Shown here: positions 34,871 through 46,960 of the stretch, one piece after another
How the letters are laid out: the number at the start of each line of letters is the position of its first letter
How positions within the stretch are numbered: position 1 is the first letter of the stretch
From: Struthio camelus
Lineage: Eukaryota; Chordata; Aves; Struthioniformes; Struthionidae
Length of the DNA: 64,000 nt
Direction of reading: 5' to 3'
Assembly: GCF_040807025.1 (NCBI RefSeq)
Contig: NC_090947.1
Location: 4,836,001 to 4,900,000 of the forward strand
Program-made: the position numbers and the translations under genes
Notes under the pieces: model-generated
Seen by the model: the letters and a program-made list of their open reading frames with translations, nothing else
Told to the model about the DNA's origin: nothing
Database searches by the model: none

Positions 34871-37800
34871 CCAACTTATTTTGCATAGTAGTTTGTCTGA
34901 ACGAGTTTTTGTAGGATCACTAGCTTAGTTAAGGTCAGGGGGCACGCTGCAAATTAAATTTCCTTGCATGAAACACTCCACGAGTTTAGACTCTGAGAGG
35001 AAATACAGAGCTGAAACTTGCTTTTGACCCATTATTCACACTGCATTTTAACTGGAAATAGTGAACTTTTTCTAACTATAGCAAGCAGGCAAGCCATCAG
35101 CTCTTTTCCTCTCCTCCTCCCAGTTAATCAGCAGAGCTGTGCTGTTAATGGCCTTTGACCAATTGTTTGCGACTGCAATTCAGCCAGAGCTATGCTGGTT
35201 TTTACTGACAAAGGATCTGATCTAATGCCTCCAAATTCCTCTGCTTGCTCAAGCAAAGCTACAAAGCCTTAGCTGTGATTCTGCCAGCTTTCATAGGCTA
35301 AGTTGGTCAAGCTTCCTAGATGGGAGTTTTCCAAGAAAAATCCAGTATCAAGCCAGCCGTCCAGCACAGTGTTAGCAGGCACTGTGCTGTTAGAGGGGCC
35401 GTATTTCAGATGTGGTCATGCTCAGGCATGGGTTCAGGACTGACTCAAAGGGAAGAGTACCACCCCCTGAATCACCAGCACTGCTTCCTGCAAACCTTGA
35501 GGTTTCCTGGCTGTACATCAGAAGAGATTTCTGTTCCTTTTGACATTGTTGTTTGTTTTGGGTAATTTTCCAATATGCCAGACTTTGCGGATTTTTCTCA
35601 TTGGAGCAAGGCAGACAGTGACCCAACTAGTTTATTTGGGTTACAATATGCCAAGGGCCGAGCATCCCCATACCACACCCTCAGGTGTGAGGAGCCAGAG
35701 ATTTGCATCAGCTCTGGTCAGCCGTGCCATGGTGGGTACCCTCACCAAGCTGAACACGGGAGCTTAGTCCCCCAGCTGATCTTCTCTAGAGCTTCTCCGA
35801 GAGAAAGAAAGAGGCAAAAATAAGGCAAGGGAATATGCAGAGGGAAAAGGAACAAAACAACCCTTCCCAACAAGTTATTTCCTCCAGAGACTGCGCCTGG
35901 CCCAGGCATAATGAATGAGCAGGTTAATGTGCAGCAATCGGTGTTCATCAGCAGGTTAATGTGCAGCAATAGCCTCACGTCCAGCCTGCTGTATTGCCAG
36001 AAATACTCTACAAGACCAAAGGCAAGGCTTTCTCCATGCAGACTCTCACAGGCAGCTCAGACACAGATCTACGCTTTCTCCAGGGCTACTCCTCACTTCT
36101 GTCCTGGGCTTTGCAGCCTTAGGCTTGTGGAATTGCATTGACTGATAGCAGGTAGCTCTTTCACTCCTCCCAGTGACACAGTAACAACTTTCCAACAAAT
36201 TGCCCAGACTGAGGGTTTGAAATGTACCTGCTGAGCCCAAGCATAGGCCCAGTGATAAGCAGCTGGCCTCTCTAGGTCTTAGCAAAGGTCTTCTTTTGCA
36301 GCCTCTTTCCATCACGGTTTTTAGTTTCCTTTTCGTGCATTTTTAAGAGCGCAGACCAATTGGTATTTGATGACAAAGGAAAATCTGCGAGACTTCTCTC
36401 TCCTCATATTTCATCCAGGACATGAGCATACACAGGTAAGCGTTGTTTTCCCCCTGCCACATGAAAATCGTTGATCTGTCTTTTGAGGGTGTAGGTTTTT
36501 GGTGGGTTGTTGTCAGGGGACTCAGGGGAAGCACTTATAATTAAGGAAATACATGTAGGCTTTCATTAATTCAGAGTGTGAGAGAATCTGCCTGCATTCG
36601 TTACTCTCCCTATTTTTCTTTTCCACTCAACGCTAAGCTACAACAGCCCTCAGAGCTCCAGAAGCCTAACAGCAAATGTGGTAACAGTTCAGAGAAGGTC
36701 ATGAAGAGACAAAATCAAAAAGATCAAAAAGCCAGCCTATCTTTCTACACATACCCTGGACTCTATTATGTTCAACAGAATAAACTAAGCTCCTTTGTCT
36801 GTCTTCTTCGCATGAAGCCAATGCTTCTCCTGACCGTATAGTTGCAACAGAGGATCCTCAGAGAGATGGGTTGTCTTCAGATGGTTTTGAGCTGCAATTC
36901 GATGGGCTTCTACAGCCTGGATACTTGAGGGTCTAGTAACAGAGGCCACTTTAGCCAGCTGCCTCCAGGCTGTCTTGCCAAGTCTCTACTTTCTGCTGAT
37001 GCTGCAAGACCAGTTACGCGCCACCACCCCAACGCCATTCCAGGAAGCTCTGCCTGTCCTGTCCTCATTCCAAACTGGGGCTGGAGGGAGACACCTCCTC
37101 TGTGCATAACTAGCAAAGGAGCGGCTTTTGGGGAAACATAAAGCCATTTCTCAGTGTTCAAACTTCAAAAGGAAGCTTAGAGGGAGCAAAATCAGAAACA
37201 TCATCTGATCTGCACCATGCCTGAGAGAGGATACAAGTTGGCTAGCAAGGCCTGGGAAATGGTCGGTGTGAAGTATTCAGTGCATAGGTAATGAAGCAGG
37301 GAAGAGTCTAGAAGGGGAAAGTGAAAGATGAGATGGGAAGCTGCCTTGATAGAAAAGTCCGTAGCCTTGACAAGGATGCAAAAGAAAAAAAAAAAAAAAA
37401 AAAAGCAGATGTTGCAATGTTCTGCAACTCTTTGCCTGTCCTGGGTGCTTACTAAAGAAACAAAGATCATACCAATAAAGGAAAAAGTGACACTTCAAGT
37501 ACAGCAAAGGAGCAACAAAAGATGATTGTCCTTAGGCTTAGGAAAAGAGATGAGTTTCTTATGGAAATCTAGATTTCCCAAAAGAATTCCTTTTCTGATT
37601 TTAGAAGTAGATCCTTCCGTTGAAGGTTTTGTTAAGGAAGGCGTGCCTTGAAATATGACTTTAGTTAGCCTGCAAGAACATATACTGGCAAACCTATTGT
37701 ATTTCTTAGGCTGTCTAAAAATACACTCGGGAAAGGAGTAGAATCACACTGATATGGCTTTAATTAAAGAGATCACCATATGACCTCTTGTGCCAACATG

Positions 37801-39529
37801 CGGTAAAGTAGAGCGCAAATACAGTCTACCGGCCAGGTGAACTGGCCCCATGCTGGAGAGATCTACAAACCTAGGTCATGTTTAGTCATGAAACCAATTT
37901 CCTTTCACAGTGTTTCTTACTGCATTTACTTACTACAAAAGATACTGCAGCCAGCTTTTGCATGCCTCAGCTCTTCCTCACTTATTGAGGACTTTGCCTC
38001 AGTCAGAGGAAATTCATGGATGTGTATATTTTCCTACAGCCAGAAGGTACCCCTTTGCCCACATAGTTCCACCTCTTCCATTAACCCAGGCCAGTGAACC
38101 TCTGTTATAATTTCTCTGTAGGTGGGAAATGCCTTTCTTCTCTACCTAAGCCACCACTAAAAGCCCACTACCTTGTGACTGACTTGAGACATATTTTTCA
38201 AGAACACATGCTTGAACCAAGGGCGGAACGTGAACTCTGACGTAAACGGGTGTTCTTAAACATGCATTTTCCCTTTGCAGCCTTTTTGCACAACAAAGTC
38301 ACTTGATATTGCCATGATTTCCAACAAAATGGTATTTGATGTCACGAGTGCAGTAGGAAAACTATGTTGACGACAAGATTCCTCTTCAAATTCTCACTGC
38401 ACAAAACTCACAGGTCATTCAGAGAGAGACACGTTCTGATACCTGTCCAAATGCTTAGCAGTGCTTTACTCTGTAAGAAACTCTATTGATTTCCCTGGGA
38501 TTTTCTGGAGAGGAAGGCACTTCTCCAAACAAGCATCAGCTCGGCTGTTTCACCTTTCTTTCCTTACAGAAGTTCTACCACCCACCCGCCTGCTCAGCTA
38601 GCACGGACATGAAAAGCCTTTTGGCAAAAACACCCTCCATTTGCTCCATACTGCGGAAAGGGACCCAAGACTTTTACTCGAATCAGGTGCTTGTTTGATT
38701 TTCCTTGATCACAAACTTCTAAGAACCATCAAAACCATTTCCTATGACTTCAATCTCTGTGCAGATCTCTAAATGCACCCAGAAAACCTGGAGGGAGGAA
38801 AGGAGGTGGGAGGAAAGAGTTCAGCTCCCACAGTCCATGGTGAACGTCGGGGAGAGGTTTAGAGATGAGGGTGCCCATGGGAAGACACAAGCACTGTCCT
38901 TGAGAGTGGCACCTCGGTGGCTTGTGTTTCTGGCAGCAGCAGAGCACTCGGCTCCTGCTGCTCGCCCAGCCCTGCTTGTCAAAGCTAAACCCTTCCAGGG
39001 AGCAGGGGCTTCAGTGGCTGCCACCAGCCACTGAAGACATCAGCCCCAATAGAAAAGGTGCCATGGTTATACACACAATTTAATCATGACACCCAAAGAG
39101 ACCTCTCCCATCTTCTCACCCCTCCCCATGCTTCCAAGCATATATAATGCTATATGCAAAAGCAAAATAAATAGATTTTCCTACTTTTTCTTCTTTGTGA
39201 ATACTCGCAAGCCAAGAAGCTATAAAGTTACCTTCCCAAAAATGAAATCATTGCTGGAAAAAAAGAAACAGATACGAGGGCATCCCAGACAGCCACAGCT
39301 GTCCCCACAGATCCTCACGGCGTCCCGTACAAGACTTTTGTGCCCAAGTAGCGGAGTCAGCAGCTATTAATCCCTGCATATTTCCTGCTAAGCCAAGGTC
39401 TCTTTGGGCCCCTTCCCAGTGCCAAGCACAGCGGAGCCCTGTTCCATGACGGGACTCCTGGGCTGGGCAGCAATTCCAGTTAAAAACACTTGCCTGGGCT
39501 GCGGTGGTGTCTGGGCACCTCACTGTTGA
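34871..39529. other. AT-rich unique stretch, no gene recognised
   Basis: A 20-base poly-A run lies at 37385-37404. A strong acceptor (ATTTTCCCTTTGCAG) ends at 38280 and is followed by 29 open codons. A donor-like CACAG/GTAAGCG lies at about 36436 without a suitable exon. CpG is rare. No known transposon is recognised apart from the tandem duplication listed separately. Confidence 0.45.
35918..35970 (+). repeat. Partial tandem duplication, 32-bp unit
   Basis: A 21-base segment beginning agcaggttaatgtgcagcaa is present at 35918-35938 and again, identically, at 35950-35970, giving a 32-bp period. Identity of the copies suggests a recent event. Confidence 0.9.
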
Positions 39530-39640
39530 TTTATTCTCCTAGCAGCCCTGCGGGATGGGAAAACACTGCTCTTTGCATTTTCAGCACAGGAAAACTCAGG
39601 CACGGAAAGGTCATAGCTTCATACATCCCAGACAATCTAC
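39530..39640 (-). mobile_element. MIR-like SINE fragment
   Basis: The plus strand has 'tctcctagcagccctgcggg', then 'gcattttcagcacaggaaaa' and 'ctcaggcacggaaaggtcat'. These match, in order, the reverse MIR blocks acaaccctatgaggt, ccattttacagatgaggaaa and ctgaggcacagagaggtta. Diverged copy with approximate limits. Confidence 0.5.
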
Positions 39641-41258
39641 TTAGGAGGAAAGCCTTCCTCCCTCTTTTGCTAAGGGCACGGTGTAGGGCTTATAGCTGAT
39701 CTGGGGAAAAACATCACTGCTGCAACCCTCTCCCCCACTGCCTGACGACACCCCAGCACTACAGCTCGCTCGCTCTTTAGTTTTGCTAACAACGCTCGCG
39801 TTCACAAACATTTCGTCAGAGATCTCAAAGGCATAAATGTACTTCGCCTCCCTGCTGCGACTCCCCTTGCAGGGCCTCCTGCTTCTCTTTGCAGAGCCCC
39901 GAGGGGCTGATGCGACTTCCACTAGAGGCTTTGCAGAGCCGGACAGGTCTGGCGCAGGCATTAGTAACCTTAGAGCCTTTGCATCCTCCAGCAGGCAGGA
40001 GCTGGCAGGTACTGAAAAGACGGGCGGAAACTTTGCTAAAAGTCGGGACACCTTTTTGGCAGAGCCCTGGCTTTTGGGGCCCTACCACCCCTCCTTTTCC
40101 ATTAGCTGACATGTCTATCTGTCCAGTGCCAAAGTCTGGGGGAGCTGGGGGCAGACTGAGGAGGTTTGGGGGAACGCAGGTACGTGTATACACGGGGAGA
40201 CGCAGCCAGCAGCATTTGCAAAGTCACCAAATGGAAGAGCCAGCCTTAACTGCAAGCACTTATTTAGTCTAACTACGTATACGCGTGTGTTTGTAGGCTG
40301 TCTACTACAATCTCTAACGTACGCTACAAACGCACGTAAACCTGCATTTTTTCACATTTCGTTCATCTCTGCTACATCCTTTCACGTACTCAGCAATTCC
40401 AAGTTTTGCATGCTAAAGGACACGGCAGACTCAATGCTGGACACTGCTTTTAAAGACATAACCTATAAGCAGAGCTAATTTTGTATTTCTAATGCTTTAG
40501 AGGTACTAACACACAAAAATGAGCTCGTAGACACATACTCGACTGTGTCGAGTTCAGACATCTCCAGCTGACTCTGGTAGGTAATTCTGCATTGTTCCAG
40601 CATATAATCAGCCTTGTCCATAGGTCATAAAGAAAGCAAACATACATTTTTTTCCTAAGAACGTGACACTGAAATCGTACTTTCTTTGTCCGTCATCAGC
40701 TCCTGCACCTGTTCAACAGAATATTTTACAAGGATGCAAAAACGTAAGAAATTCTTCACCACCCTCTCTCTATGCTGCTTTAGCTTAACTACCTGCTGCT
40801 TAAAGAATTATATAACAATATACAATAAAAGAAACCCTCACTGTAAATGAAACATGTCACAAAGCCCCCTTTACTTTTGTTCGGTGGAAACTCATTTAAA
40901 CTTGATTTATTGCACTGCGGAATTTAAGGCTTAAGGACAAGATTAATGAGCTGTTTTCTGGTTACTTCATCTTCACGGACTGTCAAGGCAAGCCTACACT
41001 GAAATCACAAAGGAAAGCTTCGTTGTGGCCCCCTGCTAGAATACCAACATAGTGTTCAGTAATTAGTCATCCTGAAATAGAATGACTGCCATTTCTAAGG
41101 AGCCCAGTTGGATCACATAACAGATGGGCTTCATGAGAAATAAATTTGGAGTTTTTGCTGTATTCAAACAGCGAGCTATAGCAATGCTTCACGTTACAGG
41201 AACAGGCCATATATTTTTAAACGCATCGGACATGGCTCACTCTTAAGTCCGTGCTCTC
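39641..41258. other. Unique stretch; perfect 7-bp inverted repeat at 40537-40553
   Basis: ACTCGAC, TGT and GTCGAGT form a perfect small hairpin at 40537-40553. A plus-strand donor-like GGAACGCAG/GTACGTG occurs at about 40180. Overlapping frames on both strands around 39640-40270 match nothing known. Confidence 0.45.
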
Positions 41259-41283
41259 ATTGGCTGAAGAACGTTTTCCCGCC
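41259..41283 (+). promoter_or_regulatory. Candidate CCAAT-box plus E2F-type element
   Basis: An inverted CCAAT box, ATTGGCTG, starts at 41259. TTTTCCCGCCCGCC, containing the E2F consensus TTTCCCGC, follows at about 41274-41287. NF-Y and E2F sites at this spacing are typical of cell-cycle promoters. No downstream first exon is recognised: the open frame at 41352 begins with TTG and lacks an ATG at that point. The motifs are visible; function is inference. Confidence 0.25.
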
Positions 41284-41759
41284 CGCCTTGGACTGCACTT
41301 TGGTGGATCTGAGCACTATGCTTACCCTTTCTAGTATGCTCAGGTTGTAAGTTGATAGCGCTAGCGGATAGGCTACAGAGGGAGGATTTTCAAAGGCGGA
41401 AAAGATCACCGCGCATCCTGCTGCAAGCTAAAGCCAAAGCGTGGGGACGAGGAGCACTTGCTAATATTTTTATTTGTGTTACAGTGGCACCTACAGACAC
41501 CTCAGGATGTGGATCCCAGAGGCTCAATACCTGCCGACAAAGCCCTGCTGCTCCTCTACCGCAGAGGATTAAGCGTTCTTGCTTAGTTGCTATTGTGAAA
41601 AGCTGGAAATTTATTCTATAGCTATATTCCCAGGAGTAAGGTTAAGTCGTCCACCTTTGCGAAACTGATACGTTTTCTCCTTGTTCTGAGACTTCCTTAA
41701 GGCAGATTTCAATCAGATATCCGTATCGGCACGTAAAGAGGAGCAAAAACCAACTGCAA

Positions 41760-42010
41760 GTTGCTCCATGGGCCGGCAAGGCCTCGGCACGAGATCTGCG
41801 AGGGGCACCCCGGGGCTCGAGCCACCTCCCCAGCGATTCTCAAGGGGACACGGCGCAACCCCTTGCCGAAAGCCGTGCTCCTTCCTCGGAAGGAAAAGCA
41901 GTCGCCCATTTTAAGGTGGGAATCTCACTCCGAGCTCTCCAACAGCCTCCTCGCCCTGAAAAGTTTGACAGGCTTCCAGGAGCACAGCCCGCAGCCGATA
42001 AATAAATAAT
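41760..42010. promoter_or_regulatory. CpG-enriched patch
   Basis: CpGs are clustered, for example 'gggccggcaaggcctcggca', 'gccgaaagccgtgctccttcc' and 'cccgacgcggag' just downstream. It lies 500 bp beyond the CCAAT/E2F candidate. No core promoter motif was found. Confidence 0.25.
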
Positions 42011-45000
42011 TTAGTAAATACCCGACGCGGAGAACAGTACTGCTTGTTAATGTGCATCCAACCAGTAGAGATAGCCAAGCAATTGGATTTGGCTTAGTTT
42101 CCACACAATTTCAATTCCTAGAGGTATCCGGTTTAGAAAGCAAATTTCTTTACAATGAAAATGCATTTGGCAGCCCAGCTGCAAAAGAAGTTCATCTTCG
42201 GGGCAAAAAACAAAAAAAATCCTCCAAACCCCGCTAAGCAGTTGCTGTGTAATTTATGTCAAATTATTGGTTGCTAGGAGAAATAGACCCAGGTTTGCCC
42301 ATATTTGCTACGAAAAAAGGGATTATGGATCTTTCATCCAGCCCATCAGAAGCATTGTCGGAGCTGCTACTCATCCTGCCAATTATCTGATAAATGACCT
42401 TAGGGGGTCCTTTGTCCTTAGAGGTTTTATTTCTTTAACAGCCTTGTTTAAAGCACGGAGATCGTCGGCTGACTGCTAAGGCTGAGCCATAGAAGGAGTT
42501 CTTGGAGGACCAATAAAACCAGGGTATTTGAGGCTATAAACATCTCAGATTTTTAAATCTCCAGAGGGGAAGGTGTGAGAAAGTGCAATAAAAACAGAAA
42601 AGTAGATATTTCTAAAAGGCACACACCAAAGAGGGGGGAGGGAAAAAAAAGGAAATGAAAACAGACTTAAAAATACATGGTTCACTAGAAAAAAAATCTT
42701 AACTTTTTTAAACTTCTTTTTGGGTTAATGGTGAAACAGCCCTACTTCCCATTCTACTATAAAGAGCTCATAGTCGGGTAGGATTATTCAGAAGTTAGTA
42801 GCACTGGTATTTTCTTCACAAGTTCACATCTACAGAAGTCCACACACTTTGCTTGCTCTCAGATTTGATTTGGGGGAATTACAGGATCCTACTGAGGAAG
42901 TGGAAGCTAGCTATCAATACAAGCCTATCGGTACAAAACTATTAAATATATATATTTATTTTTTAAAGTCCATCCCTCCAAGAAGACGAATCTTTGTACC
43001 ATGTGAGTAGCTATTATATCTAGCTCTGACATATTTTCTTCGCATGTGCTGAAAGTACATGGTAAAGCAATATACAGGGTAATTAAGACAAAAACTAAAA
43101 GCCAGCACATTTATAGGCCCTAGTAGACATTTCTGGGTAGTTCACAGGACCTACCATGAATTTGTGATTGCTTAACTGAGACTATTCACTGGACTGAAGT
43201 TTTTCTTCTGCTTTTATAGATAATTTTTCTACTGTAAGAAAACATAATTAATGCAAAACCAAAATACCACAGTGCAGAATCCTGCAGCTTTGCTTGAGCA
43301 GGAGTGCTGGGGCATGCAGAAATTAAATTTAGCTACCTAGTGCTGTTGACCAATGATTTCCAGATTGTGGCCCATGACTTGACTCGTAGTTTGCAGAGTC
43401 CTAGCTTGTGGTCTGGGTGCAGGTGAGCAGCAACAAGGTCCTCATTGTTTTCTTTTCTGTCTACCTGATCCCTACCATTAAACTGTAGCTCGGAGTATAC
43501 TTGGTCCAAACGTACTTATTGGTGATTATAGTGCAAGGAAGAAAGGCCATCCAATCCCCCGTGGGAACAGAGGTAGTCCATGCCCTGGCAGTTCTTGAGA
43601 CCTTGGGGACCACGTATGCCAGTGGCCGAGACATATCACAGACTTGTGAGAGGAGCAGGCGTGTTTATAAAAAAAGCTGCTTTAAAACGTGGTCCTTGAC
43701 AAAAGCAGAAAGTTTACACTGAGGATACTGACTTTTGTCATCTTTACAGTCACTCATGTTCACGCTCTCTTCTTTTGCTCCTTTTCTAACTTTCCTCATG
43801 TTGTAGCTTACCCCTCTCACTGCTTGCTCTACATCTTTTTCTCCCACCACTGAAACCTGAGCCACTTTCAGTAGAAAACCATTTGCAGCGGGGAACTTCT
43901 CTCCATCTTAGGTCACAGGACCCTTTATATTAGCAGCTGAAGGACCTGCAAATGGAGCATACAAGCACAGCTAGGATGGTGACTGGCATTACTATACAAA
44001 GATGTCAGATGTCCAGAGGGGTTCTCAACTGCATGGAGTCAAACAGAGATCTTATTCTAATATCTACCTCCTCTTCCACCCGTTGCTGAGCTTGGTCTCT
44101 AGATGGAAGATACAGCTGCTCAAGGATGAAAGCTGAAGTTCTGCAACACGGGCTGGCAATAGTTACGTATTTCACCTCACAACTGCTGGATCGCTCTCTC
44201 TCCAGAGCAAGGTGTCCCAGCAGCTTCAATCTGCTGATGTATCTGCCCTGGGGCCCCCCCCCCAGTCTTAAGCTGGACTTGTGGTAGTTGCAGGCACTAA
44301 AGCAATCTGATTAGGAGCACGCTGGAGCTGTCAAGGTGCAAATCAGTTGCAATCCAGGTGCAGCAACACCACCTTTGCAAGGCTTATTAGCTTGTGTACT
44401 GTGTGGTGTTAAACACACTAATACTGCTTTTTGGTCAAAGCAAGTACACCCACATGTATGGGGATTGTAAGTATGGGGATTGCTGCAAGCAAGTATGGGA
44501 ATCAGTTTTATGGATGGATATTCCCTTAGTCTCAGGGCATCCTAGAAGATCAAATTAACATGGCAGGAGCTGAGAAACTCCAAGGAGGGGGTTGCATCTG
44601 AGCTTGCCAATAGAGCAACCTACGCAACTGCCTACATAGCCCAGGTATGAAAGGTCATCTGCTCTCCAATACAAAAGGAACCTCTTGTTGAGCAGGTTTA
44701 AGTTTGCTTTTGTGCAACTTAACAGGAACTCAATATACAGACAAATAACCCCTCTCTCCATCCACTCCTCCAAACGTGGGGCAATTAGTGAGGCGTGTAC
44801 CTTTTACTGAGTCTTGCCTTTGAGCTTCATTTTGCAGGTGCAGCCTTGTTCAGTGTTGTTACTTGATATCCTGTAATTCCATCCATGTTTTCTCATGGAC
44901 AAACCCAGCGTTACAAGAATAAGAGAGAAGTTAACTTTTGCTTTGTCAGAATTCATAGGAATCTTTTCCCTTGACTTAGGAAATCACGTGTATTTGACTA

Positions 45001-46120
45001 CAGGACTATGGAGGCTGTACACACCGAGGATGTGGGGGGGACCAACTAATGTGATGAATACGCTGAGTCAAGAACTTGAGCACCCTGTTCTGAACTCTTG
45101 TCATTTCTCTACGCGATTTTTGTATGCATCGTTTCATAGGGACATCTTTAGAGTTTATGAAGCACTTTGTGGATTCGGAGCCTTTCAGCATTTCCTTTAA
45201 AGTCACTGTGAAAAAGAGACAATAGCCCTTACTGAGTAATGTCATAAGACTGCAGAAAAAGCAAATTAGTGACTACACACAAGTGTTAACTTTGTGTTAT
45301 GCATCACTGTGATGTCCAGTCTACGGAAACCTTTGAAGACTTCAGCAAACCTGTTCAGCAACCCCAATTGTGTACCTGGAGAAAATAATGCAATACTTTA
45401 AGCTTTTTCTTCTCCATTCTGTCTTCAGTCTCATAGCTTTTACTTAGATATAGTTTCCACTGAAGTCAATAGAAAAGCTTGCAGGAGGCTGCCTCCAGAA
45501 ACAAGTCACTAATAGCATACTGCAAATGAAGACAGACAAATGTATGTTGAAGGCTACCAGGACTAGCTATAGGGTTAGCTGCTACACCACACAACAGCCA
45601 ATATATTCACGTTCAAGATGTGACTATAAAAGAAGCTGATGTGACAAGAACAATAGTTACTACTAAACACTACACAGCACAAACGCAATATCCAAGATAC
45701 ACTGTCCGAGCTACGAGTCTGCGTAAAGATGGCTGTGCGCAACTTCTGAATTTTTGGCCGCACTTAAAAAAGGCTGACCTGTCTTGGTCAAGAAATAGGC
45801 CTTTGATACTCTTAAACAACATGTTGCTGGTTGCTGCATTTGCATTGTACCTGTTTCACTGCACCTTGGTGAAATATATTCTAAAGTCTCATGGAGAAAT
45901 AATCCATTTCTGTTCTATATATCCAGAAACCTTGCTTGCAAGGACTTCTTCAACAAAACGTTAGTATGAGTCACTGATACTGGATTTTTTTTCCTGTAAC
46001 ATGTATATGTGTATATACATATATATATTTTTTTGGCAATTACTGCAAATTCACTAATAAGAAAATGCAATTAAGTACACATCATACTGGCTCTCACCAC
46101 CTGCCCCCCAGTAACTATTC
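42011..46120. other. AT-rich unique stretch with simple repeats
   Basis: It holds three imperfect copies of gtatggggatt (44456-44503), a run of ten C at 44254-44263, TA-rich sequence at about 42943-42965 and an alternating TA/TG tract at 46001-46034. Around 45455-45480 'actgaagtcaatagaaaagc' is a copy of the dispersed motif. No gene is recognised. Confidence 0.45.
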
Positions 46121-46960
46121 CAGGGCGCGCACACGTGACCGATTACACCACGTATGCTGTTTGCAACACGTTCCATAGTAACCATGCAAATTGCTTGGGA
46201 TTAATCACCTTCAATGCAAGTTTTGTTACAGTTCAGCAAAAGAGGGAGGTGGGAAAAGCCAACCTAAACACCGCAGGTAATTGATCTCCCACTGCTCTGT
46301 TTACACACCCCGCGCCCTGCAGGAATATCGAGAGTCCCCGCAGATTGCTAGGAACGTCATCTCCTCTTCACGTTCCCTTAGAGACAGCAATGAATCAGCC
46401 TGGAGAAAGGCAGCTGGAGCCGATAAAATTTCCAGGGGGATAACCCGGCCCCTCGCTCTCTTTGCCCAAGACATCCAGAGCAGGACTCTCCTCTCTCCTG
46501 TTACCGCAGTTTCGGGGACTTCTGTTTTGAGTGAGGAATGCAACACCATCCGACTAAGACTGCAAGGGTCTCGGGGGGTGTGGGGGGGGGAGTTCCTCTT
46601 TCTTTCTGACATTTCAGCCATTTCCCTACTTTCCCATGCTTTGTTTATCCTCTGGTAACTGTCGTTAAGCGAGCGGCTCCGTCAGCCCTGTCCGTCTATT
46701 CCTGCAGCTTCGTTAACGTACGATCGGAGCGCCTCAATTAATTTGTTTCCTCTGGCCCTGTGACATACAGGATTATTAATATCCTGGCAAGGAGCTTAGG
46801 GGCCAAAGACTACAGGCCTCATTTACAGCCCACTGGATCAAAGGCAAGCTCTCATCGAGCTGGATCAGGACCAGAAACTGCACAACAGAGCTGAAATTTT
46901 ACTCCCCAGCCCAAGCTCTCCACCTTCAGTGCACCTCCCCTATAGCTGTAAATTTGGGTT
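46121..46960. other. CpG-moderate sequence passing into ATTA-rich sequence, possible conserved non-coding DNA
   Basis: CpG is locally raised at 46121-46340 and 46650-46740. The part from about 46735 carries 'ctcaattaatttg' and 'ggattattaatatcc', homeodomain-type words in otherwise unique DNA. A 125-codon frame at 46281-46658 and a 106-codon antisense frame overlap almost completely, so neither is credible as a gene. Conservation cannot be judged from one sequence. Confidence 0.3.

Noticed and set aside
38281..38370. Strong acceptor followed by a 29-codon frame (PFCTTKSLDIAMISNKMVFD)
   Set aside because: It is too short to distinguish from chance, there is no supporting donor or partner exon, and the peptide is unrecognised.
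43345..43430. Sequence like 'gatttccagattgtggccca' that recalls hAT transposon ends; similar words near 1641
   Set aside because: No matching terminal inverted repeat or 8-bp target duplication could be found, so I could not define an element.
46281..46658. Pair of long overlapping frames on opposite strands (125 and 106 codons)
   Set aside because: Mutual antisense overlap in CpG-moderate DNA is typical of chance frames. Neither shows domain or splice support.
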